Assembly: GCF_024362695.1 (NCBI RefSeq) | Contig: NC_065408.1 | Location: forward strand, 12,090,001 to 12,154,000 | Direction: 5' to 3' | DNA length: 64,000 bases | Source: Pectinophora gossypiella | Lineage: Eukaryota > Arthropoda > Insecta > Lepidoptera > Gelechiidae | Part shown: piece by piece, positions 44,303-56,276 of the stretch | Numbering within the stretch: position 1 is the first letter of the stretch | How the letters are laid out: the number at the start of each line of letters is the position of its first letter | The notes under the pieces: model-generated | Database searches by the model: none | What the model saw: the letters and a program-made list of their open reading frames with translations, nothing else | Told to the model about the DNA's origin: nothing | Made by a program: the position numbers and the translations under genes

Positions 44303-46452
44303 AGGAGATCATCGGCTCTCCATACTTTGGCCGGCCCAAATTTGAAAGTGCCGGCCAGAGAAAAAAAATGTGTCGAACCTTTCGAGTAGATTGCTCTGAA
44401 CATTTTTTACTATGACACTAAACGTGTATAACCATTAGTTTGGCTTTAATTGGATTTTAAAAATCACGATTTTTCATACGTTTTGTAAAAAAAAATATTA
44501 CGTCCGTTAGGAAAAAAAGGGATACAGGCGTATTACAAAGGACCGTTAGAACATTTATTAGTATGGCGCCAAACTTCTATGACCATTATTTTGACTTTTA
44601 TTGGACTTTCCGTTTTGGTTAATATGTTAAAATGCCGGCAATCGAAAAAAATACGTCGAATCTGTCTAATAGTTGCTTCTCAATATTTTTTAATATGACA
44701 CCAAACATCTATGACCATAATTTTGACTTTTATTGGAATTTACGTTTTAGTTCAAATGTGAAAAGTGCCGACCTGCAAAAATACCATGTAGACAGTATCG
44801 AGTAGATGCCTATTAACATTTTTTTCTATAGCACCAAACGTGTACGATCATTAGTTTGGCTTTTATTTTATTTTGAAAATCTTGATTTCTTATTTATTTT
44901 GTTTAAAAATAAAGTGCTTTGGGCAAAAAATGCGGTACGGCGGATTACAAAGGACCTTTAGAACATTTAATAATCTGGCGCGAAACATTTTTGACCATTA
45001 TTATGACTTTTATTCGTCTCTCTTTCCGTTTTGGTTCAAATGGGAAAATGTCAGCCAGCGAAACAAAATAAGTTAAATCTTTTGGTAAATTACTTGAAAC
45101 GTATTTTTTTACTATATTACCAAATGTAGACTTTGGCGTTTATTGGACTTTTTAAAAAATCTTTTTTTATATACATTTTAACAATGACAACAAGCAGAGC
45201 CTTCCCAATGACTAGTTATTAGTCAGATAAATACTTTGTGTTATTGTTTGTGTGTTGTTAGGTGAACTTCTATATTAATACTATCTGATTTTAGATACGA
45301 CGTTGGCTGTAGTTTTTGCATTCGACTCAACGTTACGGCCTAAGTTTAGGTTGAATTATGGTATTGATTCATCTTGATCGTAGATGGTTACCACCCTCCA
45401 AAGATAAGCTTGCCATCTAGTGACGAAACTCGTATTTTGGCATGACGTCTGAAGAAGCTGTTAGGGAAGACAGGAGTCGGGCAGTTATACTTTGCATGTA
45501 TGCCGATCACAATGTCCTGGTGCTACTCGGCCGATATAGCACAGAACCTCACATTTCTTAAAAAAAATAAGCTTCTAAAGCGTGTATCACCATCAGGTGA
45601 GATAGTGGTCAAACGAAAACTTATATTTGATTTATAAAAATGTGTCCAATGACGACACGATTGACGATTGCCTGCATTATCGCCAGTTAAAACTTTTTTC
45701 GCCAAAGTGTAGGTATCTATGAAAACTCCAGATTTTGGAGAAATCTAATTGAGTTCAAAATAGTGGTCATAGACGTTTAATGTCATAGTAATAAATATTC
45801 TGACGATCCTTTAAATAACGCGCCTGTCATATTTTATTTTATAACAAAATAAATCAAAAATCAAGGTTTTAAAAATCCAACAACAGCCAAACTAATGGTC
45901 ATTCACGTTTATTGTCATAGTGAACAATGTTTACAGGTATCTTCTCGATAGTTTTGACATGTGTTTTTGCTGACCGGCACTTTTCACATAGAAACTAAAA
46001 CATAAAGTCCAATAAAAGCCAAAATAATGGTCATAGACGGTTGGTGCCATAATAATAAATGGTCAAATGGATAAGTTTTAACGGGATATACCAATATTGT
46101 TTCTTGGCCGGCACTTCACATTTTCACCAAAATGTATGAAAAATACAAGTTTTTTTTAATTCGAATAAAACCGAAAATATTGACGCTACAGCTTTGGTGC
46201 CATAGTAATAAATGCTCAGACGGATAAGTTCTAAGGATATATACCATTTTTGTTAATTGGCCGGCACTTTACATTTTCACCAAAAATGTATGAAAAATAC
46301 AGTTCTTTTAATTCGAATAAAACCGAAGATATTGACCCTACAGCTTTGGTGCCATAGTAATAAATACTCAGACGGATAAGATCTAACGGAATATAGCAAA
46401 ATTATTTTTTGGCCGGCACTTTGACTTCTGGGCCGAAATCCGATGATCTCCT
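44303..46452. mobile_element. 2.15-kb TTAA-flanked foldback element
   Basis: Ends are AGGAGATCATCGG (44303) and its exact reverse complement (ending 46452), with TTAA duplicated outside (44299-44302 and 46453-46456). The arms, roughly 44303-45150 and 45720-46452, are imperfect inverted copies of each other, built from repeated modules with GGCCGGCACTTT, GGTCATAGACG and CCAATAAAAGCC. The right arm also has a direct near-100-bp repeat (46085-46290, TTGGTGCCATAGTAATAAAT). No transposase. TTAA targeting suggests the piggyBac superfamily. Confidence 0.8.
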
Positions 46453-46456
46453 TTAA

Positions 46457-47183
46457 TGTGCTCCTACTTACAATTGACTATTAGATATAAGTTCATAATT
46501 ATTAGTAAAGACTCTTTCCTGCAGACAAACTGTTTAAAGTTTTGAAGGGCATTGATAAATTGTATTTTTAGTATTAAGATTTAATAAAGAAATAAATATA
46601 TAAAATAAATTGAAAACATGATAAAGTGTATGACTTATTATTACGTTTATCATGATTAAAATTTATACATAAGTTAAACAGAAAAAGGAAATTTTTTTCG
46701 TTAGTTTTAGTTTTTCTTTATTTGGTAAGTAAACACAATTTCATAATTTATCTTGAACCTAGTACACGACCCGATTGTAGGTATTCCGTGCTAGACCAGA
46801 GAAAAAACCTAGACAAAAACAATCGCGTCGGTTATCCCACTGAGTTGGGCAGAACCACAAGTTACTGAGGGTTGAAGTTATCAGTGATAAGTTATCAGTG
46901 ATAACTTGTCACAAAACAATTTTTAGTCAGGTATTGAAGTCCTCAAATGGATAATAACAATGATATTCTGTAGAGTAACAGAATCATGGATAGTCAGCGT
47001 AGTAAGATTCCTACAGACATTTAAAATTTACCTTAGGTAGTTTTAAAAGCGGAATTAAACAGTTTTTTTTTAAAGTTACAGAGCACGAGTTTAATGACGT
47101 GGCTAGATGATAGGAATAAGAGCCCGGGAACCTAATAACAAATTACTGAAATTGTATTCAAATTTTTTTTAGAACATCTAGTA
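46457..47183. other. Repeat right half and spacer
   Basis: 46610-46760 continues the dispersed repeat of 44140. The palindromic GTTATCAGTGATAAGTTATC lies near 46877. No gene. Confidence 0.4.
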
Positions 47184-47313
47184 CAGTCATGAGCAATATA
47201 ATGTACCCACTTTAGGACTGTCTTTGACATTCAGTGAGACTTACAGTTCAATTTGTCAAAAAAAGTTAAAGTGACATGGTACCAAAATGTATACATATTA
47301 ATGCTCGTGACCG
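47184..47313. mobile_element. TA-flanked MITE (CAGTCATGAGCA ends), 130 bp
   Basis: Left CAGTCATGAGCAATATAATG, right reverse complement CGGTCACGAGCATTAATATG, TA on both sides (47182-47183 and 47314-47315). Same family as 57171-57311 and the split copy 53996-54448. Probably mariner-mobilised. Confidence 0.8.
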
Positions 47314-49029
47314 TACGCTACGGCGAGGTTCTTCTTGCAGCTACTTCCGTCGGCTATACATGTCGAAAAAGCATTTGTAGGTAGCTAAATACTATCGTAT
47401 CGCTAATCGTTATTTCATTACAACTTTTAAGTACGTTCGTTTGTAGTCACATAATAAAACTGAAATAAAGAAACGGATATTCATTCTATTTAGACTTGTT
47501 CAACCGAAACAGGTTAAATTATTTTAAGCGGAAGCCATACATTTTGTAAAGTTTAAAATATGTCAGGAAATGACTAAAGTTACTGGCATTAGAACCGAAT
47601 TCGAAATGAGTGTTGTAATTTTTCACGTTTTAATTTAACTAAGTAGGTAGTTTAGTGTAGGTAGGTTTTAATTTAGCTAGAAGGAAAGAGAGGAAGGGGA
47701 AGACCAAGAAGAGCTCATGATCACTATTGCCGCCTATAATGGTCGAGCCAACTGTGTTAATGAAATCAAACAATATAGGCAGAAGTTAACGTTGTAACTT
47801 GTACCGTCCGTTCTTTCATTGTGTATGCTTGAAAAAGTAGAATTTGGTGATACCTACTATTTTTATGCACTGTAATCTGCAATGTACCTAACCCGAATTC
47901 ATGCAATAAACGTTTTTATTATTATTATTAACAAAATTCCATAATATAAAATAATTTCGCTCTCAAAAAGAAAATAGTAATGAGTTACAAATCATATTAC
48001 GCCAGACTAATAAACCAGCGATTTAACGAACTACCACTTAGGATCTTAATTTTCAATTCTGTTGATAAGAGTGATTTCTCCACAAAACTGTCGACACTTG
48101 GCCACCAAATGGGAAATACGTAAAAATAAACCGACAAAATTGCCCTAATCAATTCTGCCGAGGGAGACCACGCTATTTCGAAATTAAGGACTCGGTGCGA
48201 CGCTGTGTTATGCAGATTTGATTATTTTTCATAAAAAAATGTTGTTTGTTTTATACTTTTTTATATTGTGTATCCTTCTATGGTTTTGTAACTGAAAGAC
48301 TTAGTAACTTAGGATATGAATGATCATTTTCAGTATGACGCGGATATTAAGAACAAATAGTAGATAGATTAAAAAGTTTGACTCTGCTGGAACATGAACC
48401 TTTATTATAAGGCAATAAGGCCGCCAGATTGTACTGTATCTATCATCATCTGTGTTAATTTGTTTTGTATGTTGTGTGCAATAAAGTATATTTGATTTGA
48501 TTTGAACCTATATACTCTGCTCTTTCACTATAAGTCGGCGATATAAGGGAATTAAGTACTTATCATCGTCTATATTAAGTTTACTTTAAGTTTTTTACTA
48601 ACACATGTATGGACGAAAGTCTGAAATAAAAATGTTATATTTTATTTATTCTGAAAACCACGTTTTTAATTTGTGAAAAAATTCGTTCTACCGATCATAT
48701 ACTTAATCAAATATTTCTTTCTTATAAAACGTTTAAAACATGCCTCCACTAGACATAATTATACTTAAACATAGGCACAAAAAACATACGAATTTTTAAT
48801 TCGACTATTTATTCAGGGGAACCGAATAAAATAATGCGAAATTACGTTGTCTGTGTTTCATTATCGTAGGCAAGTACGTGAAAAAGGTCGTGGGAAATTC
48901 ATTAATTTGGTTGTTGAGTTAAAAAGTGCCCGACCTCAACTTAAAGCGAGCGGCCTTCGGACCTCGTGTGGTTTCACACAGGACATGCGGGCGTAGTTCC
49001 TACTATGCCTTATGTTGGTTTTTAATTTT
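47314..49029. other. Gene-free stretch with LINE scrap
   Basis: 47680-47725 encodes LEGKRGRGRPRRAH, the basic motif near the end of LINE polyproteins; the rest is not readable. Otherwise AT-rich with nothing recognised. Confidence 0.4.
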
Positions 49030-49281
49030 CCCAAAACTATAATGAAGACTATAGAGAACAGGGGAGGAAATATGATTGACCACCTGATACGACACGATTC
49101 ATTTATAACAAACATGATAGAAGGAAAAATTGAAGGGAAGAGAGGAAGGGGTAGACCTAGGAGAACATTTATGAAACAAATAAAAGAAAAGGTGCAGGTC
49201 GTGTCGTATCAGGAGGTGAAGGATTTGGCGGGAAAAAAAGAGGAATGGCGTTTACTCCATCGACAAGAGCGCAGCTCTTAA
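49030..49281 (+). pseudogene. LINE polyprotein C-terminal remnant
   Basis: The frame includes NMIEGKIEGKRGRGRPRRTF, then MKQIKEKVQVVSYQEVKDLA and KKEEWRLLHRQERSS and stop. This is the C-terminal tail of insect endonuclease/RT elements (IEGKRGRGRPRRTW...A.DR..WR.L). It is the longest such scrap in the window and nearly stop-free, followed at once by a GA microsatellite that may have grown from the element's tail. Confidence 0.75.
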
Positions 49282-49282
49282 A

Positions 49283-49285
49283 TAA

Positions 49286-49350
<65 letters not shown>
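49283..49350. repeat. GA microsatellite
   Basis: AGAGAGAGAG with AAAG interruptions. Directly abuts the stop of the LINE remnant. Confidence 0.9.
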
Positions 49351-49494
49351 TACAGATAAATAATATTTAATTGATACCTTGAAAATTGTATTTCCGAATG
49401 CATATAACCCGTGTGTTTTCAAGGCCAGAGTGAACACCTTCTCGCTCCATCTTAGGCCAAGAGCAAATCCATCAAAAGTTAAAAAAAAACACTG

Positions 49495-49575
49495 CTTGGA
49501 GAAGGCGTGACTTACATCGTAGTGTCACGGGTTCGAATCCTGACTCGGGATCTAAACCACTGAATTCGACTTTAT
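49495..49575 (+). repeat. tRNA-like SINE head fragment
   Basis: B box GGTTCGAATCC at 49530-49540 after GTGACTTACATCGTAGTGTC, but no cloverleaf acceptor pairing is visible. Best read as a tRNA-derived SINE scrap, not a tRNA gene. Confidence 0.5.
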
Positions 49576-49747
49576 GAGTTTAAATTCATGGTTGGATCAC
49601 GTAGTTTGGATTTATGCCCGGTTAAAGGCAGTAGGCTCACCACCCCTTATTACATCAGAGTATATAATTATGCTATTCACGTCTGCCTACCACTTTGAAG
49701 AGACAGGCGTGATGCTATGTTGTTATTTTATACACAGCTACTTACCT

Positions 49748-49860
49748 ATCATCATCATCAATTTAAGAGCCACGCTCTTGTCGGTGCAGCATTTCCATGC
49801 TACTTTTTAGGGAAAAATAGGGCAGTGGTTTTCCTTCTTGCTTTCCGCCCCTATTATATA
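49748..49860 (+). repeat. Repeat with GCTACTTTTTAGGGAAAAAT
   Basis: Begins CATCATCATCAATTTAAGAG, then CCACGCTCTTGTCGGTGCAG and the title motif. Same family as 23076, 59595 and 63913. Confidence 0.65.
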
Positions 49861-50236
49861 TCTATTTACCTATATTACGCCAATATTCTTCTCTCTAGTA
49901 TTTCCACCACCTACAGTAGTACATTTCGGAACTCTACATTTAAGTACTAATGTCCGGCGCTTCAAAGCGTCTTTGTAGCCCGTCTCATGTGGTTTCAGAG
50001 CGGTCTAGTGGTTCATCCCCTTTTCCGCTTGCCTACTACCTTAACACGTATTTAGCTACGATTTTATCCATTAGGTAATTTCTATTACACAATAATACAG
50101 GCTAGTGAGATGGGGGCCTTAAGGATAAATATGTAGGACCCTGCATACCCCGATAGGTTTTACAGGCTCTAGTACCAGACGACTTAAGCATCTTTGCAAC
50201 TCGCCTCATGATGATTCAAAGCGGCCTTGTGGTGAA

Positions 50237-51000
50237 CCACACCCCAGACACTTCTTGCAAAAAATCTCGTTTTACAGACACTACACATTGATGTTATCGT
50301 ATACGCGCATCTTTGTGTGTGACGTTATGACGTCAGACGCCCGAGGAGCTGAGGGCTCTCACTCGATACAAAATTTAAGAGAACATGCCTAAGGGTGCAG
50401 TGCATAGTTGGGCGCGAACCTTGGCTCAAGCTTTCGTCGAAGAGGATTATGGTCGCGGCTCCAAAATAGTCTTAACTCCCTCCGGGTACAGTACAACAAC
50501 GGCTTCAGAATGCTATTGGGATTGCCGCGTTTCTGTAGTGCATCCACATGCTCGCACACGCTAGAGTCGATGATTTCTATGCTATGATCGGGAAGAAAAA
50601 TGCTTCCCTGATGTACAGGTTGCGGTCCAGTTCCAGTGGCATTCTGAAGGCGTTGGCATGTAAATTGGAGCTGCCAATATGGAAGCAATTTATGGGGGTG
50701 CTAATCGCTTCCCATTAAAATGAGATGTATGTACTTTTGATTAAGATTTACTAACCTTAGTGTTAAGTGTTTTTCTCTATTTACTACCAATTGGGCCTGA
50801 GTTGCCAAAATAAACATAAACATTATTATATTTCAAAGAATTAATTGATCATAGTCGCCCGACAACCTAAATCGTCGATCACGCCGGTGGGGTCCGGATA
50901 CGATTGAAGACTAAAGTAAGACCGAAGGGGTGAGGTAAACCTAGCTCAGCTGGTGGGGAGCAGAGTGTCGCCATCCTATGCATAGTACTATTCCTTATTC
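50237..51000. repeat. Composite of two dispersed repeats
   Basis: The outer parts (50237-50330 and 50905-51000) match 39745-39965. The inner part (from about 50340) resembles the jockey 3' UTR in places, reading CTGAGGGCTCTCACTCGATA and GTTGGGCGCGAACCTTGGCT like 215-290. Neither has a readable protein. It may be a jockey-family insertion into the other repeat, but I could not define a target duplication. Confidence 0.5.
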
Positions 51001-51719
51001 TATGGTTTCACCCTCTGCTTCAGCTTATTATCGTCCTTAAAACGTGTTTGACTTTCACCCTCCCTAATTATTACGACATAGCTGTAATTGAGGCCGTAAT
51101 ACGGTTCTGTTCCGGCGATGTAATGTAATCGTCAATATGTTGTCGTTATTACATGTTCCAAATTGTAGGATACTTAACACTACTTGATCGATTTTAAAAT
51201 GATTTTAATTTATTTGGATTTGGAATTTTAGTTGATGTTGACTTGCAATTTTTAATAAGAAAGATGCATGTCTTGCTATAGTGCCCATTAGGGGTTTCGG
51301 GTCGTATCTGTTCGGTTGTCTCCCAATAGATCTATGCGAGATGCGCGTGCGCCTGTTGAAAATGTACCTACTTACAACCTTGAGGAACAACACTTATTTC
51401 ACGTTAGACACTCAGCATCCCCAAACACCGTACTCGTAGCTAATACCTGACCAACAATAAAACAAACCAATCGTTTTATAATTTCCACTTTGATTGACCC
51501 TCAGTGGACAGTACATCTATTTATAATCTTTTATCGACCGATTGTCGTTAGGGGCCTCAACCGGGCGCTATCCGTCGGATGTCAAAAGGCGATTAATAGG
51601 TCGTCTGCCCTCGTCTAGGGTGCACCACGGAAGCGGCTCGCACCGAATAATCGCATCGATCGCCAAAAAACTAACCCACATACGCACTGGCAGCGTAGCT
51701 GGAATTATTAATCGTGAGG
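51001..51719. other. Upstream flank of CpG-rich gene start
   Basis: Nothing recognised. Base composition rises in GC from about 51540 on. Confidence 0.4.
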
Positions 51720-52045
51720 AGTAAGGAGTGGGGGTGGGGGTGAGTGGTGGCAGCGCGCAGGCGCGGGCGCGCGGCGGGCACTTCGCGAGGAAGGCTCGCG
51801 CGCTCCGGCCGCGTCCAGCCCGCGCCGCGATGCGCGAGCGTAGGGCCCCGCGGCCGCACCCGCCGGCGCCGCGCTAACCTGCACCCATGCAGTGGCGTAA
51901 ACTTGCCAGGTTGAAGTCTTCGCCGGGCGGACAGTCGCGCGCTCGGAGGATGCTCTGCTGCGGCCGCAGGAAGGTAGGCGATTCGATCGATAGCGCGCGC
52001 CGAAACCGTCGCCCCTCCCGGCCCGGACCGACGCCGTTCGACGAC
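51720..52045 (+). promoter_or_regulatory. CpG-rich promoter region
   Basis: The most GC-rich part of the window, with dense CpG (runs such as GCGCGGGCGCGCGGCGGGCA) in otherwise AT-rich DNA. It surrounds the candidate first exon at 51887. No TATA box is evident, so a housekeeping or neuronal-type dispersed promoter is likely. Confidence 0.6.
51887..51973 (+). CDS. Probable first coding exon, protein unknown
   Basis: ATG at 51887, with an in-frame TAA twelve bases upstream, opens 29 codons ending in AAG/GTAGGC, a usable donor in phase 0. The peptide is basic with a Cys pair, MQWRKLARLKSSPG followed by RRMLCCGRRK; MLCC is the kind of N-terminal dicysteine that can be palmitoylated. I do not recognise the family. 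I saw no convincing second exon in the remaining 12 kb, so the intron would be long or the call wrong. Confidence 0.4.
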
Positions 52046-53995
52046 CCCGCTCGCTAATGCCTCTACTCGTGGACCTATTACATTCTACGCTCTCCTTAGT
52101 CCTTAGTGTCTAGGCGACATGTTCAGGGATTGCCTGAACTTGAACGGTCAGTGTCAAAGTGCTAACAACGCTACTCCGGCCTACCATGGAGCCAAAGAGG
52201 TAGCAGTGAGTGTTGGGTCGATTCTTTTCGCTTACACTGTCGATTTTCCCCTGCTTTTCACTGAAAGTTATGGTTTCTTTAAATCCTGAGTTAATTTCTT
52301 GGTATATAACTCACGTAGAGTTGTGAATGGCGCCGACAGTTGGCATTGTGAGAATATAATTGTCCGGCGGGCACGTGTGCGGGCTGTCGGATCGATCTTT
52401 ATTCAAACCACCCTTATTGACAATCTAAGAAAGATACCATTATGGGGTTCGAATTCGACCCAATTTCAACCCTTTTGACCTCAATTTTAGGTGTCAAATT
52501 AGACGGGTTCCGACGAGTTGATGGTTTTTCACGCTATAAATCTTTATTTTGAGGGTAGTCTAAGTGATTAGTTGGTGGATTTTAGTGAATAATTTCTGAT
52601 TTTGTAACTTTGCCGTATCGGTGCCCCACGCCATCTTGGGTCCCTTTAAGATGCGCCATTGGAAGGAACCTCAGACAATTGTAGAATACTATTTAAGTAT
52701 GTATATAAGTAAATATAAACCCTATCGTCTTATCTAAAAAGTTGTGTAATTAAAACTGTGGCCACACGATATAAGTGAAAATTATGACACACCTGTGCTG
52801 TAAAAGGTTCATAAATTTACATATTTAATTTTTTTCCTGACCCACCCTATTCATATCATACTACTAAGCAGACACCACCGCTAAGTAGAAACGAATATAA
52901 AGCATACTTTCACTCCCCCCTTGTTCTAGTCTTCCTCTATCGTGTGGATTGTAAGGTCAATGACCAACCTTATCAACCCTCTAGTACGGGCTAGCCACAA
53001 ATCTAATAAATAACTTCTCAAAAAAAATATTAATTAATTGTCAGTACTAATATATCTACGTACCCCTTGATTACTATTAGTACTAAACTCCTAAGTAGAC
53101 TCTAAAATACCCGAAAAAGATTGCATCTTCTTTTTGCCAATAATTCCACCAATCATACGTATCTTTGTCGCACGTTCTCTTTTCTATAATATACTAGAGT
53201 TTATGGACAATAGTTTTTCTTACTATACTTATCTATCAATAGTTTTTATTATCTAAATCCCACCAACTCGACTACAACTTCCCCACTTGGGAAAGTAATT
53301 TCTACCATGGGAATTAATAACTATAGCCCTCCACAGATTCCTCAACATAAGAATAATAAATGCCTCGGATAGAGAGACAGAGTTCTCCACTGTTAAAGCA
53401 ACTCACTGCAATAGTTCTCGACAAGTTAGACTTGTTCGTATGTTGAAGAGTTGATGGAGAACTACGGGATTTGGGTTAATAATTGTTGGTTCCCGATGGG
53501 CGATTTCTGTTATTATTATGTCTATGTCCCAATGTTTAATTAACACGTTCGTGTAATGGCCTGAATATTTTTTTTTATTTTATGTTGGACAACATAATTA
53601 TTCTAAGTATGTTACAAAGGAATAAGGGAAGACACAGACAGCTGTCCAATTTCCAGAATTTGAATTTAGAACTACTACTTATCAATTCTAGATTCAAATT
53701 TTGATAAAGGTACAATAAATCTACTAATTAATATTTGTTCATCATAATCATCTGTGTCACTCTTTCCAATTTTTTACAAACAATTCAAATCTATATACAT
53801 ACTTATATAAAAAGTTGTGTTAGTTACACCATTCGTCATTTGTGAAATAAAAAAAATGGGAAGGTTGTATTATTTTTTGCTTACGCATAAAAATGGGAAG
53901 TTTTTTTTTTATTTCGATTACTATGCGGCAGATATGGTTGTAGCTACGCCCCTGCTGTGTATCAATGTATAGTATACCTCTAGAGTATACGTTGT
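52046..53995. other. Intron or intergenic, no gene recognised
   Basis: AT-rich. A short reverse SINE tail scrap lies at 52935-52990 (TCTATCGTGTGGATTGTAAG). Otherwise nothing recognised. Confidence 0.4.
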
Positions 53996-54448
53996 ACGGT
54001 CGCGAGTACTAATATGTATACACTTTGAAACAATGGTGCTAATTCCTGTAAATACCATCTAATTTTATTTTAAGTTATATCTGTCATTTTCTTATCCGCC
54101 GAAAAGGAAAGGGACGGGTAATCGACAAGCATAAAATTTATGGAACACACGTCAATTTTAAGCACAAATCTAAACCAACCGTCTAAAAATTTTACGTCAG
54201 TCAATAACCCGACACATTAATTTACTCATTCTTCCTAAAATTAAGAGCTGTGAATCATCCGTCCCTTTCCTTTTCGACGGATATGAAAATGACGGATATA
54301 ACTTAAAATAAAATTAGGCGGTGTCTGCAGGAATCGGGGCCATTGTCATATTAACTTTTTTGACAAATTAAACCGTAAGTCTCATTACATGACAAATTTG
54401 ATAATGCGACAGGGTCCTAAAGTGGGTACATGATATTGTTCATGACTG
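53996..54448. mobile_element. CAGTCATGAGCA MITE split by another MITE
   Basis: The outer ends, CGGTCGCGAGTACTAATATG at 53996 and CATGACTG at 54448 with TA on both sides, belong to the family at 47184 and 57171. The interior is replaced at about 54033-54346 by a second palindromic MITE. Confidence 0.75.
54033..54346. mobile_element. Palindromic MITE (TAATTTTATTTTAAGTTATA arms)
   Basis: About 310 bp with long arms: AATGG, TTCCTGTAAATACC, then the title motif, then CCGAAAAGGAAAGGGACGG, mirrored on the right. A second copy at 55410-55990 is itself interrupted. No ORF. Confidence 0.75.
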
Positions 54449-54698
54449 TACATCACTATTTAAATTAAACATAAGACACTTTAGGAAAATACCCCAATTT
54501 GGTTGTCACCGTTGTTAGTGGCATATAAATTGGTGGTTTCCTATATGTATTGTACGGTGTTGTATCTGTGTAGTGACAAAGTCCTTGAACTTAAAGTAAC
54601 AATACCTGTCGAACCTTCTTTGTCTCGCCCGTGTCAATATCAATAAAAATAATCTACTTACCTACTCTGTCAAAAAGTGGGTTTATAGTTTCTATATA

Positions 54699-54794
54699 CC
54701 GGGTGAGAGCCTTGGGCGCTCCCCATTTGTCCGGCCAAGTAGTTAATGCTATCTGCGGCAAATCTACAATAAGTCACGTCAAAAAAAAAAGAAA
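54699..54794 (+). mobile_element. Very short jockey 3' end
   Basis: CCGGGTGAGAGCCTTGGGCG through AATAAGTCACGTC and an A run, the same 3' UTR as at 34320-34412. Flanked by near-identical 12-bp duplications, AGTTTCTATATA (54687) and AGTTTCTACATA (54795). Confidence 0.8.
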
Positions 54795-55018
54795 AGTTTC
54801 TACATAAGTAAGTACATATATCTATGTGCCTATAAAAATATTAGCGCATTTTTTTCATATGCAAGTGACTGTAAGTTTTTAATAAGAAATAAAGATCCTA
54901 TAAAGTTATACTTATGTCGTAGCCGGATTGTATCGATAAATTGATAAATCTATCTACCTACTATAGTTTTTTCGGGAACGTAGCTGGAAAGTCCCTCATT
55001 TAGCCGGTTTGAATGCGA

Positions 55019-55297
55019 CCTCCCCATTTGTCCGGGCTCGTATTTACCTAATAGGTATTATTAGAGGCATACCTACAATAAGTCGCCTCTCTTCTATCGT
55101 GTGGGTTGTGAGATGGAGTACCAACCCCATCAACCCTGGTGTCAGGGTTACTATTGAGCCACCAAAGGCCCCTGACATGGCTCATGTAACGACTACTTAC
55201 TTACATGAGTAAGTAGTAACCGGGACCAACGGCTTAACGTGCCTTCCGAAGCACGGATCATCTTACTTTCGGACAATCAGTCGCCTCTAAAAAAAAC
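55019..55297 (+). mobile_element. Jockey-like 3' end split by a SINE
   Basis: TCCCCATTTGTCCGGGCTCG and CCTACAATAAGTCGCCTCT are a diverged jockey 3' UTR. Its A run (55289-55296) appears only after the SINE at 55091-55278. Confidence 0.6.
55091..55278 (-). mobile_element. SINE insertion with 10-bp TSD
   Basis: The duplication AGTCGCCTCT is at 55081-55090 and 55279-55288. On the minus strand the element reads CTGATTGTCCGAAAGTAAGA, GTGCTTCGGAAGGCACGTTA, AGCCGTTGGTCCCGGTTACT and the CCCACACGATAGAAG tail, 188 bp. The tRNA-like head is missing, so it is 5'-truncated. Confidence 0.85.
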
Positions 55298-55409
55298 GTA
55301 TTAAATTTTAATTAAACACTGTTTTATTTTGTTACTATGGTCAGCTAAAAAACCCGCCATGGCGGCGCCCCCAGGAAACAAATGACAATTGCGCAACCAA
55401 GCTAATACA

Positions 55410-55990
55410 GACATACAATTTATGGAACACACGTATAATTTATGCAGAAATTAACAAAAAACCCTCCCGAAATTTTATATTCGCCAAAATCCAACAGAAT
55501 TATAATACAATACAAAAACGCTTTATTGCACGTATAAACACAAAACACAAAAACAATACAATACAAAAGTGACAAGAGAAGCACAATCGGTGGCCTTATT
55601 GCTAAATAGCAATTTCTTCCAGGCAACCTTAGGATGAAAGAACTTGCTATATATTGGATGCGGGGACGGTGCAATAAAGTAACAATATAACTCAAAACAG
55701 TCTACATAAAACATAATGATACTATAAACAAACCTAGTATCTACTTAAAATATATTTTACATAAATTATAAACACATATTATATATTAATTTATTATATA
55801 AATAATTATGTTTATAGCACTTGTAAAACGGGTTGGATAACAGCGCGATGCCTATATAATTCGCCCGGGTTATTCATTCATTTTGAAATTAACAGTTGTC
55901 AATTTTCCCTCCCTTTCCTTTTCGGTGGATAAGAAAATGACGGGTATAACTTAAAATAAAATTAGGAGGTGTCTGCAGGTATTGGGGCCA
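55410..55990. mobile_element. Palindromic MITE interrupted by a LINE/SINE end
   Basis: ACAATTTATGGAACACACGT (55417) and the right arm ATAACTTAAAATAAAATTAG (55945) belong to the MITE family of 54033. Between them, 55503-55800 contains ACAATACAAAAACGCTTTAT and AGCAATTTCTTCCAGGCAAC, a separate terminal fragment shared with 20219 and 24146. Confidence 0.6.
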
Positions 55991-56276
55991 ATATGTTACT
56001 ATAGCCAGGTGTGGTACCTACCCTTTATATATTTTTATTGCTGGTGGAAACGTGGGGGCGCCACCATGGTATCCTGCATACTTGCAGGAGCCTTAGAGAG
56101 CAGATAAAACTATTAGTATAGCCTATTAATGAATGTCAGTAGTCGTTAAGCCGAGTCAAGCTTTCTAATCGGCTTAAAGACTTTGTAAACTGGATTAGAA
56201 GCTTCTGTAAATTCGCAATATGGCTTGTTTATCAGAAATTGCTTGTTTTACTTTGACGATAGATTCGTATTTTTAT

